The notes under the pieces were generated by a model that saw nothing but the letters and a program-made list of their open reading frames with translations, ran no database searches and was not told the origin of the DNA. The position numbers were made by a program, and so were the translations under genes. Shown here one piece after another: positions 32,918 through 42,015 of a stretch of DNA of 64,000 nucleotides. The stretch is from Phytopythium helicoides (Eukaryota > Oomycota > Peronosporomycetes > Pythiales > Pythiaceae). The stretch's first letter is position 1, and each line of letters opens with the position of its first letter. The DNA lies in NCBI GenBank assembly GCA_024867545.1, contig JANFNE010000001.1:868001-932000 (forward strand), given 5' to 3'.

Positions 32918-33061
32918 CCTGTCGGCCTTGAGAGCGATTTTCTGGCCGTCCACTTTGGAGCCACCCGACAGATAGAAGCGGAAAGCCGTCGTTTCTATAG
33001 TTGTCCTACATAAAACAAGATAAATGGACATTTAGAAATCGAGTATCTAACGTTTCTATTA

Positions 33062-34234
33062 ATGGCGAGCGACAAAGCGCCGCAAGCAGACTTCAATGTG
33101 GAGCGGCGAGGTGACGGGGCGGCGTGGGCCGCTCGCGGCGGCGCAGCGCGCGCTGTTTCCGGTGGACGACGGCACGGAGGAGACGAGGCGGCGGCTGCTG
33201 CGCGCGCTGAAGGACGGGCGGTGCAGGGGCGTGGCGCTCGCGGACGTAGGCGACGCGCACGCGCTGCGGCTGGTGCGGGCGGCGCTAGAGGCTGCGTGGA
33301 GCGCTGACGACGAGTCGGCGGGGCACAGGGGCCAGGTGGCAATTGTGGCGATGACGCCAGAGAACTGCGGCGCACAGGAGCTGCTTTCGACGGTGGAGAA
33401 CGCGCTGGCAACACTGCGAACAGGGCGAATCGACGTGTTGCTGCTCAGCGCGAGGTCGCCAAGGATGCCAGAGGGGACGGAGCACGCGTTGTTTGCGAGG
33501 AAGCGGCTGCTGATTGAGTACTGGAGCCACATGATTCAGCTACAAGAGGCGGGGATGGTGACGCACTTGGGGGTTAGCGGGTTCTCCATACAAGACGTTG
33601 AGCTGCTGATAGGAGAGCTTCCCTGCGGACATTCCTGCCATTTTCGGGATTTTGATCACTGCCGCGCAAACTTCAGTGCCCGCACAGACTCGATCATCCC
33701 TTCAAACTTTTAAAGGATTCGCCCATGGGGCTGGAATGGACTTGCTGGTCCGATTTTCGTTCTCAGATTTAGATGACCTAGCATTGGCAAAGCGTGAGCA
33801 ATGGACACAGACTTGGCAGTCAATCCGGCAACGTCACAAGGAAATGGAGTTTCAGCATCTCGTCACTCATGAACTTGAAAAGTGCGCAGAATTCCATACA
33901 GAGAAAACTACAATGGGTGCTGTCAGTGAAACTAACGATGTCGAAGATGAACCCCGAGAAAATGCTTGCAAGCCCACTCGGGTCACCCTCGCTGATTGTG
34001 CTTCGCTATTTCCTTCAGCTTGGATTGATAGTCATTCCAGTTGTAGAGAACTCAGTCGATGATCGCAACATTGAAGACGTGATGTTTTCAACTGCAATTC
34101 ACCCGTTTGCCGACTTGCACCCTGCTTACTCTCCACACAAGGTGTATTCCAGTATCTTGGCCGAAGACGAGTTGAAAGCTATACAACGGGATCTGGCGTT
34201 TATAGTTCCAAGCCCACAGGAAAACAAATTGTAA
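33062..34234 (+). CDS. Aldo-keto-reductase-like protein resembling glutamate-cysteine ligase modifier subunit
   Basis: The barrel-like core reads RIDVLLLSARSP, ARKRLLIEYWSHMIQLQEAG and VTHLGVSGFSIQDVELLI, the arrangement seen in GCLM (the AKR-fold regulatory subunit of glutathione synthesis). Downstream are ADIPAIFGILITAAQTS, SLIVLRYFLQLGLIVIPVVE and a C-terminal helix ending at TAA 34234. The catalytic AKR tetrad is not evident, again as in GCLM. Start is ambiguous: ATG 33062 opens in one frame, ATG 33096 in the frame of the core. Single-base excesses at about 33628 and 33958 (next to CCCC and AAAA) interrupt the frame. Family assignment is moderately supported. Confidence 0.6.
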
Positions 34235-34291
34235 CAAACGATGTCACTTATTCTTGTTGTTGTTGATTGATTTTGGTGTTGTTTAAATCAT

Positions 34292-34800
34292 CTAAGCCAA
34301 TTTGAACTGAAACGAGTAGTCAGCACCAAAATGCTCCAAGCGAGATTGCACGGCAAATGTAACCCACAGCACGAGCTTTGGCTGTGCCAACTGCCATTGT
34401 GATTCGAGCACAAATGCCAACAATTTGACTGGAGCGAATTCAAGCTTACGCTGCAGGACGAACATGAGCACCATCAACGATGCCATTTCAAGAAGCGCGT
34501 AGAAGGAAACATTTGCGATATCGCTGCGGAGATCGCTATCATCAAGGTCACGAATGGTCTCGAAGAAGACTCGATTCGGTAGGTAGTAGACTCCCGCAAG
34601 ATACAAATCTGCCAATGTAAGGTTAGCCTCGAAAAAGTGCAGCAGATGAACTTAGCTGTTGGTATGATGGCTTCTGTAAACTCTATCAGGAGCAGAAATT
34701 CGGACAAGTGAAACAGTCCAAGCGAAAATTCCAGACTTTGCTGACGGTCTTCCATTGTCATTCGCATCACTGCTAGCTGAGCAGATAAAGTATGGGAACA
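34292..34800 (-). pseudogene. Truncated C-terminal part of the multi-pass membrane family (copy D)
   Basis: Two segments match the C-terminal part of the genes at 57.9-61.8 kb. LGLFHLSEFLLLIEFTEAIIPTA corresponds to FLHLMEYTLLLNYVELVVPFIYG. YLPNRVFFETIRDLDD and LLAFVLESQWQLAQPKLVLWVT, ending HFGADYSFQF, correspond to LPNRAYY, IAFVLKHQWVGVQTKLIFWVF and HFGNDYSFRF. The intron between them is retained with a weak donor. A full copy needs about 1.9 kb, but the neighbouring kinase gene ends at 35337, so the N-terminal two thirds are missing. This is best read as a relic; expression is unknown. Confidence 0.65.
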
Positions 34801-34908
34801 TCTGCATGCTGCTCTTTACTAGCTGTGCACTGAAAGACGCCGGTGTTACGCCTGGAGAGAAGCGGAGACTGGAGTGCAATAAGGGATGGACGCTAGCTGG
34901 CGGAGATG

Positions 34909-35290
34909 TTACTTTGTCTCGTGTCCAGGGGAAATCCCTGACACTCTCCATCTGGTAAGAGATTGCACATGAGATTTGGCTCTCACAAAATTGATTGGGG
35001 TGTTTTTGTCAATCTCCCACAACACCACGGCAAGATCCAGCAGTAGCACGTCATTCTGGTTTTCGCTCATAGAAGCAACTCTACGACCGGCAAGGCAGTG
35101 CCTACTGCAGAATAAGCGATGGCTTTGATCCACCCCCGCCCTCTCAAGAATTGGTATAAGGCCCTTGAACCTTCCATATTCGGCCAGCACGGGTGTAGAG
35201 CGTGCATGCCATCCGAACACTACGGTGCAGTCGTCTCGAGTCACGACTTGACCGTCCTTGTTCAAAACGTCAACAAAAATAGGGAGAAAA
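34909..35290 (-). CDS. Unrecognised open reading frame
   Basis: An open frame of about 120 codons on the minus strand between the membrane-family relic and the kinase gene, without an ATG at its first codon. It includes VVTRDDCTVVFGWHARS, LAEYGRFKGLIPILERAG and NDVLLLDLAVVLWEIDK, compositionally plausible as protein. It matches neither neighbour. It could be an exon remnant. Little can be claimed. Confidence 0.25.
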
Positions 35291-35336
35291 ATGAGTTCGA
35301 ATCAACATGATACTATTGCGCACCACACCAATACTA

Positions 35337-37856
35337 TCACGCTGATCGCGTCGACAGCTTGTCTAACCGCTGCTTCTCGCGGGCCTTGACCTGCTCGCGG
35401 AAATACGACACAAGAAACTGGTTGCTATGGAGGAAGCTGCGGAAGGTCTCGCCTCCGATTTCAACCACGACTGTTGGCTGCGAGCAGCGAACGCTCGAGT
35501 GCCGCGTGATGATCTTGAAGTCCTGCGTCTCGCCAGACACGCCCAGTGGGAAGTAGTCACCAGTGTGTAGCTCTTCAACAACAACTTCGCCGTTTTGCTT
35601 CAGAACTTCAACTTGACCGTCCAGCAAAATGAAGAACGAGTCGCACACCTCGCCTTCCTTGTAGATGAACTCACCTGGCTCGAAAGTCCGCTTCTTGATC
35701 GAACCCTTCGCTGCCTCAACACATTTGATCAATCGCTGCTGAGTGTGTCGGCGAGCGCTGCTCTCAAGCCGGCGGTTGATCGACGAGTAAGTGTTGCTAA
35801 TGTTCAAAAAGTCGTTTGCCACAAGCTGTAAAACCTTGCATGACGAGTTGGGCGATCCCGACGACGTCGTCTCTGCGCATCGATATGTAGCAATTCGCGG
35901 GTGAAAGCGTCCGTCAGGTCGGACCAACTCGATCTCTCCGAAAAAGCTACCCTTTGGAAGACGTTTGTACGTAATCTCATCACTAATAGGAGGGCTTGAC
36001 TTCACTGGATTTTGCTGCGTTCGTGTTCCACACACTCGCAAACATCTCAGCAAACGCCTCGGCCTCATCGAAGGCACTTTCATGGGATGTTGTCGCATCA
36101 GCAAGCGGGTTTTTGCATGAAACTTCGACCTCGCCATCTAGAAGCAAGTAGACATTATGACCGGCAGTGTTTCCTTCGCGAATGATCGCCTCGCCGGGGT
36201 CATAGCTGGCAGAACGAAGCGTCGAGATAGTCATCTTCACATTATCATAGCCAATCGATTTCACCTGATGATGCCTTTTTCTCGGGGTCACCAGTGGCGC
36301 CGACCAGCATCTCGTTCAAGTCACTCTCACTCATTCGTGTGCCGAGCATTTCGCTAACCCGTGCCAAGGTCATTTTTGGTAATGAATCCCTTCCATTCCT
36401 TGTCGAACGCGTGAAGAGTGGAGAGCAGAGCATCAGGCCTTTTCACTCAGTGCTTCAACGTTGGAGCTCAGACCCCACGCCAGGTCCTTCTTTATTGTCT
36501 CTTCTGTTTGTTTGTCAGAGTCCGAAGCATTGCCGCCGTCGTCTTCGAGCGCGTCAACCAGTAGAACGCCGAGGATACTGGCGCGCAGACGTCGTCGTCC
36601 TCGCTGAAACTTTTCAAGCAAGTCTGCCGAGTCTCGCAGTGGCACGCGGCTCAAATTGGTATTGCGCAGCAACCACGGATGCTGCAGCGCTTCTTTCGAA
36701 CTCAAACGTTTGTTTGGATCTGTCTCCAGCAGCTTTTCGATAAGATCTCGTGCGAGGGGAGAGATCGCTTGCCACGCTCGCGACTGTCGTCGGAACTTTC
36801 CTTTCAGAATGCGCTGTCGAATCTGTTTCAAGACAGTGCGTTGGGTTAGTCTTGCTCGAACTGCAAGTAGCCAAGCAAGATTGCGCTGCCCACCTCCTCA
36901 TCTGTCAGGTTGTTGTACGGGTCGAACGGGTGAGCACCACACAGCAGAATGTACAGCACTACACCAAGCGCAAACATATCTGCCTTGGGGCCAAGCTTGT
37001 AGAGCGACGGTCCATCGTCGTCTTCATCCAGCGGCTCGCTCTGATAGCTGTAGTTGTCTGCTGCGCTGTGCTGCAGCGTCTCTGGTGCAGCGTACGCAAC
37101 CGTGCCTGTCAGTTGGGTGTCGCCGAAGAATCGCTCGCCGAGCCGGAAAGATACGCCGAAGTCCACGAGGCACATGCGACCACGGTGGAGGAGGATATTC
37201 TCCGGCTTGATGTCGCCGTGGACGATGCCCTTTCGGTGCAGGTAGTGCAGCGCGTCGCAGAGCTCGCGCATGGCCGAGCTGGCCTGCTTCTCCGAGTAGG
37301 CGCCCTTAGAGACTAGGTGGTCGAAGAGCTCTCCGTCCTGCGCGAGGTCCTGCACGATGTACCAGCAGTCGTCCGTCTCGAAGGTGCCGCGCAGCTGCAT
37401 GATGTTTGGGTGCTGCCCGGCCGACGCGCAGCACGTCGACCTCGCTCCAGAACTCCCGCGCAGACGTCTCGTTCTTGCTGAGCATCTTGATGGCCACGAG
37501 CTCTCCGAGCGCCGGTCGCGGCCCTTGTGCACCACGCAGTAGCCGCCCTCCCCGATGATCTCGTCGATGATCTCGAACTCGTCCTCGATGGCCGGCGACT
37601 GCGCCATCCTCGCCCTGGAGCTCTTGCCCGCGGCGGTCGCAGTGGCCGCGGCCGGAGTCGCCGTCGCCGCCGAGCAGTCCGCGACCGCAGCGCCCGCGAC
37701 CGCCAGCGCGCACAGCCCCGCGAGTCCCAGCGCAGCGGCCGCCGAGCGCTGCGGCGCCTGGTCGCGCGGCTGCGCAGCCGCCTGGAGCCACCGAGAGCCG
37801 CGGATCGCGCGGCGCTGGGCGCGCGCCAGCGTGCGGGGGAGCGACGGCCCGGGCAT
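35337..37856 (-). CDS. Protein kinase fused to EF-hand-like segment and two cyclic-nucleotide-binding domains
   Basis: From ATG 37856: an Arg-rich start then a hydrophobic segment (LGLAGLCALAVAGAAVA), suggesting a membrane or mitochondrial anchor. The kinase domain has IIGEGGYCVVHKG, VAIKML, IVHGDIKPENIL (HGD rather than HRD), LVDFGVS, AYAAPE and HPWLL, of CaMK/CDPK type. Intron 36893-36823 (71 nt) is clean. Next is an EF-hand-like stretch (LHAFDKEWKGFITKNDL), then CNBD1 (YDPGEAIIREGNTAG, LLLDGEVEV, GSFFGEIEL) and CNBD2 (FEPGEFIYKEGEVCD, FFILLDGQVEVL, GDYFPLG). CNBD1 retains FGE and an RIAT-type phosphate site; CNBD2 has FPLG instead of FGE. Single-base breaks occur at about 37530, 37430, 36435, 36370 and 36255. 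The domain order resembles a PKG turned around. Confidence 0.8.
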
Positions 37857-38357
37857 CAGCAGCGAGCGGCGCCGGAGGAGAAAGGCGGTGCCGAGGTTCA
37901 ATCGAGCAGTGAAAGGCGAAGGACGAGGGGGGCATGCTGCCAGCGTTCCATCCCCCTGCATCCCGCCGGAAATGTCTCATGGGCGGCGCTCCGCCTCTCC
38001 CATTGGGCCGGACGACACTTTCCACCGACCACAGCCGAAGCCACGACGCTCGGCCACGCGCTCGACGTCATTTTCGCCAGGAGCCATGCAGGATGGGTAC
38101 ACATCTCCACGCCGGTGCGTTGCTGCGCTGGTGCGTCTGGAGTCGACAGAGGATGGCCACGAGCAACGTTGACACTGCATGTATATCTGTGCAATTGAAT
38201 GGATACCGATGTCCTACCGGCGCCGTCATGGCAGCCATGCTATCGGCTAGCTAGCCAGCCACCCAGATGCTGGCGAGCCTCGCGAGCTTCAACTTCAACT
38301 GAGACCACCCCACCCGCTGAGTCGAATCTCGAGTGGAGCCATTGCCGCACGATCGCT
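37857..38357. other. Intergenic region, promoter side of kinase gene
   Basis: About 500 bp between the kinase start and the 3' end of the glucanase gene, both on the minus strand. The reading frames here are antisense shadows or too short. No specific element is recognised. Confidence 0.5.
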
Positions 38358-39479
38358 TCACACGTGCATGATGCCGTCGCGCAAGAGCTGGCGCAGAGAC
38401 CAACCAGTGGGCTTGCCGCAGCCGTCGTCCGAGTGGCGCCAGGTCCAGAACACCCAGCCGGAGTGCGCGTTCTTGAACGCCTCGAGTTGGGCGTTGGCGA
38501 ACTGCTTCATGCCCTTGTGGTCATCAGCTGGGAACGCCGAGTCCGGAGCGCCGAGGCTCCACTCGTCCATGAGTAACCAGCAGCCACTCCATTTCGCGAG
38601 CTGCTCGCCGTAGCGCTTGACCGCGCCGAGCACTTGCTCGCGCGTCTGGCCCTCGTAGCCCCAGATGAAGTACGGGTGCCACTCGATCCACACGTTGAAC
38701 GCCTCTGGAAACCGCAGGAAGTTCTCGAGGTGCGGTGCACACTGTTCCGTCAACATCGGCGCAATGGTGAGCACACAGTCGTTGCCCGTGCTTCGAATCT
38801 CGTCGTACGCGCGCTTGTAGTAGCGCTGCACCACCTCGGGGTTCACGGGGTACTCGGGCTCGTTCAGCAAGCCCAGGCCGAGGAACCACGGACTCGAGCG
38901 GTACCGGTCCGCTAGAAAGCGAGCGAGTAGCACCGTGTTGTCCACGTTCTCGGGGTAGTCGCCCCAGTACTTGACCCCGGGAGTCGGCGCGGCGCTGTGG
39001 TCGCGACCATTCTGCGATCCCTTGGCGGCGTGGATGTCGATGAGCACGGCGAGCTCGTGCGTGGCGCACCAGTCGAAGACCAACGCGTCGAGATACTTGA
39101 GGGCGCCGGGGGCGAACACGCGCCACTCCTGCTTGTTGGCGACGTCGGTCGGGTCCTCGCCCATGATCCAGAAGCCCACGGGCACGCGCACCATATTGAG
39201 CCCGAAGCGCTTCATCTCGCCCAGGTCGCTCTTCTGGATCCACGTGCGGCGGTGCTCGTCGAACAAACGGTCGCCAACTTCGTGGCCGAGGTGCTTCATG
39301 GTCGCATACTCGCCCTGGTTGGCCACTTCGTCAGGCACGCCGTTCCAAATGCAAGAGTCCCACGACAGCCAGTGCTCGGCCACGAGCCAGCCCCCGAGGT
39401 TCACCCCTCGGCAAGGAATCTCTCCTCGGCGCAGGCGTTGCTGCAGCTCCGCTCCGTCGGCGGCACACGTGTCGTTCAT
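38358..39479 (-). CDS. GH5-type exo-beta-1,3-glucanase (glucan 1,3-beta-glucosidase), apparently without signal peptide
   Basis: 373-residue intronless ORF. The GH5 TIM barrel is shown by RGVNLGGWLVAEHW, MVRVPVGFWI, AVLIDIHAAKGSQNGRDHS, LGLGLLNEPEY (general acid/base Glu), WIEWHPYFIWGY, LLMDEWSLG (nucleophile Glu) and WVFWTWRH. The closest characterised type is fungal exo-1,3-beta-glucanase. The frame stays open upstream of ATG 39479, but I see no ATG with a hydrophobic leader, and the protein begins with a soluble sequence. It may therefore be cytosolic, where it could act on mycolaminarin-type storage glucan, unless a signal exon was missed. No frame break. Confidence 0.88.
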   Translation of the reverse strand: MNDTCAADGAELQQRLRRGEIPCRGVNLGGWLVAEHWLSWDSCIWNGVPDEVANQGEYATMKHLGHEVGDRLFDEHRRTWIQKSDLGEMKRFGLNMVRVPVGFWIMGEDPTDVANKQEWRVFAPGALKYLDALVFDWCATHELAVLIDIHAAKGSQNGRDHSAAPTPGVKYWGDYPENVDNTVLLARFLADRYRSSPWFLGLGLLNEPEYPVNPEVVQRYYKRAYDEIRSTGNDCVLTIAPMLTEQCAPHLENFLRFPEAFNVWIEWHPYFIWGYEGQTREQVLGAVKRYGEQLAKWSGCWLLMDEWSLGAPDSAFPADDHKGMKQFANAQLEAFKNAHSGWVFWTWRHSDDGCGKPTGWSLRQLLRDGIMHV

Positions 39480-39683
39480 GATGTGCGCTCTTCGGTGGCA
39501 AATCAAGACTGAAGCAAACGAGAGATCTTTCGCCGCAACTGCTGTGAACGAATGACACGAATCCAGTGACACGAATCCAGGATGGTGAAAAAGGACCTTG
39601 CCTTTGAAAATTACTCCTACAATAACTTCAAGGTGGGGTGTTGACGACACGAGACACTCAGCAGGGCTGCCACGATGCAGCCC

Positions 39684-41150
39684 TTAGGGTTTTGAGCCGC
39701 ACTCCTCGACCTCGCCGACGATTTCGTCGGCAGCCTGGCGGCCGGTGAAGTACGCGGCTTGCAGAGCTCCCTGGTACTTGTAGTCCGTGGCCTCGCCAGC
39801 AAAGTAGACGCGCTTGCCGAGCGGCTGGCGGAGGAGGTCCGGGTCGTCGTCCGTGCTGCCGACCGTGTTGCAGCTATAGGCACCGACAGACCACTTGTTC
39901 TGGTCCCAGTGAGTCACAAAGTGGCCAACGGGCTCTGGGGTGTCGGAGCCAAACGTATCCTTCAGCTGCAGGTACATGGCGCGCACAATCTCCTCGTCCG
40001 TCATCGTGTCAGACAGCAGCTGGGCCTTCTCGCCGACAATCTGGGCTTCCAGCACGGGGGCTCCCTTGGCGTAGTAGTAGTTGAAGAAGCACGGGAAGTA
40101 GACGCGCTTGTCGTTGCTGTCCTCGGGAATCTCCGCCGTCTTGGCGTTGTCCGTGAGCTGAGCCAGGAAGATGGCGTCCTCTGGCCAGAACACCGACGGG
40201 AACTGCACCAGCACCTTCATGTACTGGCCCATCTTGGAGCGCTCCATGGCACCCTGCTTCTCAGCGGGAAGCTCTGGCTGGAACTTGAGCTGCTTCGACT
40301 TGAGATAGCCCAACGAGCTCGTCACCACAGCGTACTCGGCGATGACCACCTCGCCGTTCGCGCACTCGATGACAACCTTGTCCTTGGACTCGTAGTTGAT
40401 GCTGGTGACGCACATGTTGGTGCGGATAGAATTCCGGATAGGAGCAGCAAGTCCGTCGATGAAGCGCTCCATGCCGGCAGGCACAATGCAGTGGGCACCC
40501 GGGTCGTCACCAACAAGGTCAGTGCCAGCAAAGTTGTCGGCGATCTGGAGCTCGTCGCTGGTCAGACCCATCCAAACCTCAAACATGCGGACACACATAT
40601 CGATGCGTTTCCGGCCGTTAGGGGCGCTCGCCACCATGGCACGGATGTCCTCGTCCTCCTCGACGAGCTCGTTGATCACAGAGGTCAGCGTGGCACCGTC
40701 CTCGAGGAGTCCGACAGTGGAACGTAGCTCCTGGAGCTTCTCGAGCAGGGTCTCCTGCCACATGCACGTCTCCTTGACCTCCTCGTCCGTGAGCTGGTCA
40801 GCGCCGTCGAACATGAGGAAGTTGCTGCAGGCGATCGGGTGCAGCCACGGGTTGCGCGGCGCCACCTCCTTCCACTGGATGCCGAACTTCTTGGCGAGGG
40901 CGATGAACGGGTTGCCCTCCGTGCCGTGGATCCACGCGGCACCGATTTCAAGGTTCATGGGGAGCGTCGAGCTGAACTTGCGGGTCTCGATGCGACCGCC
41001 GATGCGGCTCGAGGCCTCCAGGACGCAAATGTCGCGGGCGGTGAACTTGCCTGACGAGATCAGGCTATTGGCGGCCGTGACGCCGGAGATGCCCGCGCCG
41101 ATGATGGCGACGCGGACGCGATTTTCGGAAGACTGGTTATTGAGCGACAT
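39684..41150 (-). CDS. Polyamine oxidase-like flavin amine oxidase, copy 1 (intronless)
   Basis: 488 residues from ATG 41150. FAD-dependent amine oxidase of the spermine/spermidine oxidase class, producing H2O2 and an aminoaldehyde. The Rossmann motif VAIIGAGISGVTAAN is at the N-terminus, then VLEASSRIGGRIETRKF, LEIGAAWIHGTEGNPF, VVTSSLGYLK, FPSVFWPEDAIF and the C-terminal FAD motif KRVYFAGEATDYKYQGALQAAYFTG. Unlike copies 2-4 it has no introns, although the intron positions of the others fall within aligned sequence, suggesting retroposition or intron loss. It is divergent from copy 2 across 865 bp. No signal peptide or C-terminal peroxisomal SKL is seen. Confidence 0.93.
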   Translation of the reverse strand: MSLNNQSSENRVRVAIIGAGISGVTAANSLISSGKFTARDICVLEASSRIGGRIETRKFSSTLPMNLEIGAAWIHGTEGNPFIALAKKFGIQWKEVAPRNPWLHPIACSNFLMFDGADQLTDEEVKETCMWQETLLEKLQELRSTVGLLEDGATLTSVINELVEEDEDIRAMVASAPNGRKRIDMCVRMFEVWMGLTSDELQIADNFAGTDLVGDDPGAHCIVPAGMERFIDGLAAPIRNSIRTNMCVTSINYESKDKVVIECANGEVVIAEYAVVTSSLGYLKSKQLKFQPELPAEKQGAMERSKMGQYMKVLVQFPSVFWPEDAIFLAQLTDNAKTAEIPEDSNDKRVYFPCFFNYYYAKGAPVLEAQIVGEKAQLLSDTMTDEEIVRAMYLQLKDTFGSDTPEPVGHFVTHWDQNKWSVGAYSCNTVGSTDDDPDLLRQPLGKRVYFAGEATDYKYQGALQAAYFTGRQAADEIVGEVEECGSKP

Positions 41151-42015
41151 GTTGCAGTGAGGAGGCAATTTGGAAGTGAGGCCATCCGAATGCCGCGGGT
41201 TCCGCTTTCGCGCTGCCTTCATGACAGCACGTTGGTTCTGGTGTTGAGCTTCGTCATGGGAGGCTTTGCGACGTGCCGTCTCTGCACGAGACCGAAACTC
41301 CGTCGGGTAAACAGCTGACTGCATGTTCTCGCGAGAACATGATGCTTGTGCTGGCTTGCATTATGGCGAGGCAGGAGCATCGGCAGCGTCCATAATCGTT
41401 TCCCGGGGATGCGCTGGGTGTCCATGAAAGGTCGCAATCCGCTTCACCAGTACATGCCACATTCCTCTCTGTTTGGATGTCTACAGTAACTATTTCAACT
41501 GACTTGTGAGAGAGATTGTTACATTGCAGCTGATCCATGCTTGTCAAGATCGTGAAACGGCTCGATTATATAGCACTGAGTATGTTGTGATTTCTGACTA
41601 GGATTGTATATCAGTGCAATCATCTCTAATCGACAGTAATTCATTGCATTTTGCCGTCGCGTAATCGACAAGCAGAGCGTCTAGCAATCGCCGCGCGTCC
41701 TACAATCAGCTCGAAAGTGCGTCCCATAATCGCGAGGCTCGCCGCTCGAGAGCGTTCACAATCAGCGCAGCCCCCGCTCAGGGTCGACGCCGCTACTGTA
41801 GACCCAATGTGCAGCTTCCAGCGAGCGGCGCGTCAGACCGCAGACGAATACGCTCTGCACTGACGCGTGCACGTTCATGACAGTGCAGTGGACACGTGAA
41901 CTGCACATTGGATTGTGGGACGCAGTCCTGTACCCATTCCGTGATGACTGGACGTGCCATAACCGACTAGCGAGCCTTGGTGGCACTTGCTGAGCGTTGC
42001 TTCAACCAGCGAGCA
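41151..42015. promoter_or_regulatory. Divergent promoter region between polyamine oxidase copies 1 and 2
   Basis: 865 bp without a supported gene. It contains the 20-bp perfect palindrome at 41322-41341 and a cluster of inverted repeats at 41804-41911: CCAATGTGCAG with CTGCACATTGG, and inside it CTGCACTG with CAGTGCAG. Confidence 0.5.
41322..41341. promoter_or_regulatory. 20-bp perfect palindrome, candidate regulatory site
   Basis: CATGTTCTCGCGAGAACATG is its own reverse complement over all 20 bases and lies about 170 bp upstream of the copy-1 start codon. The core TCTCGCGAGA resembles a CpG-palindrome promoter motif known from animals; whether it acts in oomycetes is not known to me. Confidence 0.5.

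Noticed and set aside
32222..33013. 263-codon plus-strand ORF
   Set aside because: Antisense of the mitochondrial protein gene with compositional bias only.
37527..38198. 223-codon and overlapping plus-strand ORFs
   Set aside because: Antisense of the kinase N-terminus, GC-driven; no recognisable protein.
39759..40727. 322-codon plus-strand ORF
   Set aside because: Exact antisense of polyamine oxidase copy 1; codon-mirror shadow rich in Val/Leu/Arg/His.
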